Of a DNA stretch of 18,191 bases, positions 13,378-18,191 are shown in pieces. The notes under the pieces are model-generated. The model worked only from the letters and a program-made list of their open reading frames with translations. It did no database searches and had not been told where the DNA came from. The position numbers and the translations under genes are program-made. Source of the stretch: DASYML01 sp034665545 (GTDB lineage: Bacteria; Acidobacteriota; Blastocatellia; Pyrinomonadales; Pyrinomonadaceae). The stretch lies in NCBI GenBank assembly GCA_034665545.1, contig JAXDFO010000469.1, forward strand, positions 1 to 18,191. The letters run 5' to 3'. Numbering within the stretch: position 1 is the stretch's first letter; each line of letters starts with the position of its first letter.

Positions 13378-16300
13378 ATGAGCCTTACCAGGAGCCTTCG
13401 CAGACTCAAGACCACAACATCCGAGTTTCTCCTTAGACATCTGTTCGCCGCGCTGCTCTTGCTGCTCGCGCTGGCCTGCAACTGCGCGGCACAGAGCGCG
13501 ACGGACGGCTCGACGCCCGTGGGTCTTGCCCCCGGCGCTCCGGTCGGTTCTTATTCGCTGGGCAACTTTGACAACATCAATCTCTTCAACGGCAATCTCA
13601 ATTTCAGCATGCCGCTCATGCATATCACTGGGCGGGGCGCGGTGGCCGACGTTGTACAGTTAAGGCTGGACCGCAAATGGCACACGAGCAGGGGTCCATA
13701 TTCCGCCTATCCGAACTACAACGGCTGGCAAAACACGCCGGTGGGTTACGGGGTCGGCGCGCTCGAAGGGCGCGTTGCCAACGGCATGGTCGAATGCGAC
13801 CAGTCCATGGACACGCTGCTGCGTTTGACCTTCACTGCGCCGGACGGCACAGAGTGTGAGTTGCGCGATCAACTCACGAACGGGGCGATGGGTGTGATAA
13901 CGAAAAGCCCGGATTGCGTGATGTCGGCCACTTCACGCGGGCGCGTCTTCAAGACGAGCGACGGCTCCGCCGCCACCTTCATCTCCGATGTAGAGATTAC
14001 GGACGGCAATGGCGCGGGCATACATCCCTCAGGCTATCTGATGCTGCGCGACGGGACGCGCTACCGCATAGACGCGGGTAAGGTGACATGGCAGCGCGAC
14101 CGCAACGGCAACCAGATGGACTTCGCCTACAATGCCAGCCTGCTGGTCACACAGGTTACGGACTCTGTGGGCCGTACGACCTCTTTCACCTACTATACTC
14201 AGCCCGCCGCGACGCCCGATAAAATCACCTACACGGGTTTTGGCGGCACGTCGCGCTCTATCAATATCTGGTACAGCTACCTGAATCAGGCATTACGCTC
14301 GGACTATGGCACGGCGGCCCAGAGCTATCATCAACTCTTTCCAGAATTGAGCGGCGCGAGCAGTTCGCCTTTCAACCCGCCCGTGATTTCATCGGTCGAG
14401 TTGCCCGACGGGCGGCGTTACTACTTCCACTATAACCTGTACGGAGAGTTGGCTCGGGTTGACCTGCCGACGGGAGGGGCTTTCGAGTACGACTACCAGG
14501 CGGGACTGGTCAACGGCGCGGCGAGCGGCGTGATGACGAATTGGGACAGCCAGATTTATCGCCGCTTGGTGGAAAGACGCGTCTACCCGGATGGCGGCGC
14601 GGGTAGCACATACGCCGTCAGGATGACAGTCAGCAGGCCCGAAGATGCGAGCGGCGGCAATACAGGCTCGGTGACGGTCGAGCAGAGGGACAATGCGGGC
14701 ACGCTGCTGGCGAAGGACGTTCATTATTACTATGGCAGCCCGCGCGTCTCCTTTTCCCAACAGCCTCTCGAATACGCGAAATGGAAGGACGGCAAGGAGT
14801 GGAAAACAGAGGCTTATGCCAGCGATAGCTCGACCCTGCTCAGCCGCCTGGAGCAGACCTGGCAGCAGCCCCTGGCAGGGTCCACCTGGCCGCTCACACA
14901 GGCCGAGACTAACGATGGAGCCAAGCCGAACGACCCGCAAATTACGCAGACCATGACGACGCTGGCAGACACCAATCAGGTCAGCAAAGAGATTTTTGCT
15001 TACGACAAATATAGTAATCAGACGGATGTTTACCAGTATAACTATGGCACGGGCGCGGCTCCGGCTTACGCCATGCGCCACATGCACACGGACTTTACAA
15101 CCTCGAACGTCATTGGTGGAGCGACCTATCAATACGACACGATTAACCCCAACCCGACCAACCCGGATAGCAGCGCGACGATTCACCTGCGCAGTCTACC
15201 GCAGGCGCAGCGAATCTACTCAGTCAACACGGTGACGGGCGCGGAGACGCTGGCGGCGCAGACTTCCATGAACTACGACGAGACGGGTTACCCGTTGCTG
15301 ACTTATGGCGCGGTGACAGGCTGGAACGCGCCCGGCACGCCCGCGCGCGGCAACCTGACGAGCACGGGCCGTTGGCTAGATACTGCCGCAGGGGCTTATC
15401 TCTGGACGCACGCGCAGTTTGACCAATGCGGCAGCCTGAGAAACAGTTGGGACGCCAATGGCAAGCAATCACAGGCCGGTTATTCCAGCGCATACGCCTA
15501 TGCCTATCCTACGACCATGACATCCGCCGTGCCCGACCCGACCGGCGGTCATGGCTCCAACGCCTCTCTGGTGATGACCAACGCCTATGACTTCTACTCA
15601 GGGTTAATGACGAGCACGACCGATGCCAACTTAAAACAGACGAGCTATGAGTATAACGACGCGCTCGATAGGTTGACGAAAGTCAACAGGCCGGACGGGG
15701 GCTGGACCAGTTATAGTTACGGCAACAACCTGTACGGCGATTACGTGCGCACGCAGGTGCTACAGAACTCCTCCGGGGCGGCGACGGATGGCTATCAATT
15801 CTTTGATAAGTTGGGACGCGCCTCTCGTTCCTTCCTGTACGTCAACGCGGACCCCAACAATCCCTGGCTGACAAGCGATACGCAGTACGATGCGCTGGGC
15901 AGGGCGTGGAAGGTCTCTAATCCTTACATGTCCACGGGTTCCAACAGTGCCCTCAATCCATCAGGCAACTGGACGCAGACGCTCTTTGACGCGCTCGGTC
16001 GGGTCAAGAGCATGACAACGCCGGACGGGGCCGTTATCAACACGACTTACAGTGGCAACACAGTGACGGTAACGGACCAGCAAGGAAAGGCGAAACAGGT
16101 CGTGACGGATGCCTTGAATCGCCCGTCACAGGTTACGGAAGACCCTGGCGCGACGGGCCACCTCAACTACCAGACCAGCTATACATACGATGCGCTCTCC
16201 AACCTCCGGCGGGTCCAGCAAGGGGCGCAGAATCGCTACTTCATGTACGACTCGCTCTCCAGGCTGATTCGTGCGCGCAATCCTGAGCAGAACGTCAATA

Positions 16301-18191
16301 GCAGTCTGCCGACGACCGACCCTCTGTCGGGCTACCTTTACACAGACAGCGTGACCGGCATCAGCCAGTGGTCCACGGCTTACACCTATGACGCGGGCAG
16401 CAATCTCTTGAGCCGAACCGATGCGCGCAACACGAAGACGACTTTCTCTTATGACGCGCTGAATCGCGTCACCATTAAGAGCTACGATGACGGCTTTACG
16501 CCGACCGCTAATTTCTTTTTTGACGGGGCGACGCTCGGCAAGGGACGCCTCTGGCAAACCACGACAGCCGGAACCAACAACAGTTATCTTGCGATTGACG
16601 GCTACGACGCGATGGGGCGCGTGCTCTCTCAGCGACAGCAGTTTCTCTCCGGCGGCGCGTGGAGCCAGAACTACTCCGTGCAGCGCACATACGACCTGGC
16701 GGGACATGTCAAGACTCAAAACTATCCTTCCAATCACACTGTCATCTACACCTACGACGCGGCGGGTCGTACGCAAAGCTTGACCGGCACCCTGGGCGAG
16801 GGCACATCCCGCGCCTACTCCACCAGCATCACCTATAACGAATGGAGCGCGCTCAATCACGAGCAGTACGGCACGCAGACGCCCGTTTATCATAATCGCC
16901 ATTACAACCTGCGCGGCCAACTCTACGACGTGCGCGTAGGCTCCGGCGCAGATAACAGCAGCGAGTGGACCTGGAATCGCGGCTGCCTGCAATTCTATTA
17001 CAGCAGCAACAACGCCTGGGGCGGCAGTGGCACGGATAACAACGGCAACATCTTAGATATCATCAACTACTTCCCGGCCAACGACTCGATTACTAGTTAC
17101 AACACTCGCACAGGCAGCTACGGTTACGACGCACTCAACCGTTTATCCTGGATGAGTGAGTTTGACGGAACGACGCAGACCGGCTCGCAGCATTACGACT
17201 TTGACCAGTATGGGAACAGGACCATTAATGCCGGGACCACCTGGGGCACCGGCATTAACAAACAGCAGTTCACAGTTGATACGTTGACTAACAGGCTGGG
17301 CGTGCCGGGCGGGCAAGCCGGAGTGATGAGTTACGACGCGGCGGGCAATCTTTACAATGACACTTACACGGGAACGGGCGCGCGCACTTTCGACGCTGAG
17401 AATCGGATGGCTGCCGCCGCCGATAGCAGCTACTCGACGAGCTACTACACCTATGATGCGGATGGCAGGCGTGTGCGCCGACAGACAGGCGGAACAGAGG
17501 TCTGGCAAGTCTACGGGATAGACGGTGAACTCCTGAGCGAGTATGCAGCCACGGCCTCGCCCGCCACGCCGCAGAAAGAGTACGGCTATCGCAACGGCGA
17601 GTTGCTGGTCTCTGCAAGTAATGCCGCACCGGTTGACCTCGCTCTCAATAAGTCTGCCACACAGTCCAGCACCTTCTCCAACTTCCCCGCCTCGCTCGCC
17701 GTTGATAACAACACCAACGGCGATTTCAACGGCGTGCATACCAGTTCGGCGACCAACTACAGCTATCAGCCGTGGTGGCAGCTTGACCTGAGCAGCAGCC
17801 AGTTCATCAACAGCATCAAGCTCTACCCGCGCACGGATTGCTGCCCGGAGATGCTGGCTAGCGCATACCTGTTCGTCTCGGACCAGCCCTTCACCTCGAC
17901 GGACCTCTCGACAACGCTGGCACAGGCGGGGGTCACAAGCTATGCCATCACAGGCAACGTGAGCGCGGCGACGAGTATCAACATCAACCGGACGGGGCGA
18001 TACATCAGGGTGCAGCGCAGCGACACTCAATACCTGGTGCTGGCCGAGGCGCAGGTGTGGGGGCAGCAAAGCTCTGCGGCGGCGGATATGGAGTGGCTGG
18101 TCACAGACCAGGTGGGAACGCCGAGGATTATACTGGACCAGAGCGGCAGCCTGAGTGGAGTTAAGCGGCATGACTACTTGCCCTTTGGTGA
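13378..18191 (+). CDS. Secreted RHS/YD-repeat protein, 3' end outside the window
   Basis: The frame stays open for 1,604 codons to the window edge. Residues 1-40 form a signal peptide (basic start, LLLLLALA core, probable cut after CAA). An N-terminal domain (GSYSLGNFDNINLFNGNLNF and following) leads to many YD repeats between about residues 750 and 1370, such as YEYNDALDRLTKV, YTYDALSNLRRV, FSYDALNRVTIKS and YTYDADGRRVRR. A discoidin-fold insert follows (about 1418-1562). The start of the RHS core then appears: VTDQVGTPRIILDQSG and VKRHDYLPFG at the very end. RHS proteins form beta-barrel shells around a C-terminal effector or toxin; that variable part lies past 18191 and cannot be judged. 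The gene follows the small secreted protein by 66 bp in the same frame. A few residues at the N-terminus depend on the start choice. Confidence 0.9.
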   Translation, partial: MSLTRSLRRLKTTTSEFLLRHLFAALLLLLALACNCAAQSATDGSTPVGLAPGAPVGSYSLGNFDNINLFNGNLNFSMPLMHITGRGAVADVVQLRLDRKWHTSRGPYSAYPNYNGWQNTPVGYGVGALEGRVANGMVECDQSMDTLLRLTFTAPDGTECELRDQLTNGAMGVITKSPDCVMSATSRGRVFKTSDGSAATFISDVEITDGNGAGIHPSGYLMLRDGTRYRIDAGKVTWQRDRNGNQMDFAYNASLLVTQVTDSVGRTTSFTYYTQPAATPDKITYTGFGGTSRSINIWYSYLNQALRSDYGTAAQSYHQLFPELSGASSSPFNPPVISSVELPDGRRYYFHYNLYGELARVDLPTGGAFEYDYQAGLVNGAASGVMTNWDSQIYRRLVERRVYPDGGAGSTYAVRMTVSRPEDASGGNTGSVTVEQRDNAGTLLAKDVHYYYGSPRVSFSQQPLEYAKWKDGKEWKTEAYASDSSTLLSRLEQTWQQPLAGSTWPLTQAETNDGAKPNDPQITQTMTTLADTNQVSKEIFAYDKYSNQTDVYQYNYGTGAAPAYAMRHMHTDFTTSNVIGGATYQYDTINPNPTNPDSSATIHLRSLPQAQRIYSVNTVTGAETLAAQTSMNYDETGYPLLTYGAVTGWNAPGTPARGNLTSTGRWLDTAAGAYLWTHAQFDQCGSLRNSWDANGKQSQAGYSSAYAYAYPTTMTSAVPDPTGGHGSNASLVMTNAYDFYSGLMTSTTDANLKQTSYEYNDALDRLTKVNRPDGGWTSYSYGNNLYGDYVRTQVLQNSSGAATDGYQFFDKLGRASRSFLYVNADPNNPWLTSDTQYDALGRAWKVSNPYMSTGSNSALNPSGNWTQTLFDALGRVKSMTTPDGAVINTTYSGNTVTVTDQQGKAKQVVTDALNRPSQVTEDPGATGHLNYQTSYTYDALSNLRRVQQGAQNRYFMYDSLSRLIRARNPEQNVNSSLPTTDPLSGYLYTDSVTGISQWSTAYTYDAGSNLLSRTDARNTKTTFSYDALNRVTIKSYDDGFTPTANFFFDGATLGKGRLWQTTTAGTNNSYLAIDGYDAMGRVLSQRQQFLSGGAWSQNYSVQRTYDLAGHVKTQNYPSNHTVIYTYDAAGRTQSLTGTLGEGTSRAYSTSITYNEWSALNHEQYGTQTPVYHNRHYNLRGQLYDVRVGSGADNSSEWTWNRGCLQFYYSSNNAWGGSGTDNNGNILDIINYFPANDSITSYNTRTGSYGYDALNRLSWMSEFDGTTQTGSQHYDFDQYGNRTINAGTTWGTGINKQQFTVDTLTNRLGVPGGQAGVMSYDAAGNLYNDTYTGTGARTFDAENRMAAAADSSYSTSYYTYDADGRRVRRQTGGTEVWQVYGIDGELLSEYAATASPATPQKEYGYRNGELLVSASNAAPVDLALNKSATQSSTFSNFPASLAVDNNTNGDFNGVHTSSATNYSYQPWWQLDLSSSQFINSIKLYPRTDCCPEMLASAYLFVSDQPFTSTDLSTTLAQAGVTSYAITGNVSAATSININRTGRYIRVQRSDTQYLVLAEAQVWGQQSSAAADMEWLVTDQVGTPRIILDQSGSLSGVKRHDYLPFG
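17629..18063 (+). other. F-type-lectin-like (discoidin/F5-8C fold) domain inside the RHS protein
   Basis: Residues about 1418-1562 show the family marks in order: VDLALNKSATQSSTFS, SLAVDNNTNG, PWWQLDL, RTDCCPEML, YLFVSDQPF, RYIRVQR and LAEAQVWG. The RxDCC segment (Arg1485, Cys1488-Cys1489) is typical of the fucolectin/F-type lectin group. His1454 could be the first residue of the fucose-binding triad. The second Arg of the RxDCCxxR pattern is Met1492, so classical fucose binding is doubtful. Known members bind glycans; the ligand here is unknown. Confidence 0.78.

Noticed and set aside
12841..13623. 260-codon minus-strand open frame
   Set aside because: It is antisense to two supported genes, one with a signal peptide and ribosome binding site, and has no family features.
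14389..18171. Long minus-strand open frames of 265, 288 and 342 codons
   Set aside because: They lie antisense to the RHS gene in a fixed phase, have no family resemblance, and reflect its codon bias. The plus-strand RHS frame with YD repeats explains the sequence.

Overview
The window is GC-rich bacterial DNA (about 58-60% GC in the genes, lower between them). Gene style fits an Acidobacteriota-like soil bacterium, possibly of the Blastocatellia type: a very large secreted RHS/YD-repeat protein, many GT2 glycosyltransferases, TTG/GTG starts and overlapping genes. That placement is an impression from protein types; no rRNA or taxonomic marker is present.

Layout. (1) 1-947: the tail of an unidentified reading frame runs into a complete IS1-family insertion sequence (165-947). 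Its transposase is split into an InsA-like zinc-ribbon/HTH part and an InsB-like DDE part, offset at an A7 run. (2) 1099-8430, plus strand: six tightly packed genes, several overlapping, encode a FAD-dependent UDP-galactopyranose-mutase-like oxidoreductase, a GT2 with C-terminal membrane helices, an ArnT/PMT-like GT39 membrane protein, a Gfo/Idh/MocA sugar dehydrogenase and two more GT2 enzymes. Together they look like a surface-glycan or glycolipid assembly operon. (3) 8411-9430, minus strand: a membrane-anchored SGNH/GDSL hydrolase with its own likely promoter, overlapping the last glycosyltransferase tail to tail. (4) 9731-11791, minus strand: a NusG-like (UpxY/RfaH/LoaP-type) antiterminator, an MbtH-like NRPS partner and a class I PLP aminotransferase. 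This order suggests non-ribosomal peptide metabolism, but no NRPS gene is in the window. (5) About 11792-12828: a long, lower-GC divergent intergenic region with a six-unit 12-bp tandem repeat (TTGGNCC words) and a near-consensus sigma-70 promoter. (6) 12829-18191, plus strand: a small secreted protein of unknown function, then a secreted RHS-repeat protein whose 3' end lies outside the window. The RHS protein has an F-type-lectin-like (discoidin fold) domain inserted just before its conserved core.

How the parts may work together (inference): the plus-strand operon makes or modifies a cell-surface glycan, which the SGNH protein may acyl-modify. The antiterminator and MbtH proteins probably serve a long biosynthetic operon elsewhere. 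The RHS protein with its glycan-binding-like insert is a candidate secreted adhesin or polymorphic toxin. The most notable signals are the orphan antiterminator-MbtH-aminotransferase group, the lectin-like insertion in the RHS core, the 12-bp repeat array, and the unusual frame offset of the IS1-type transposase.
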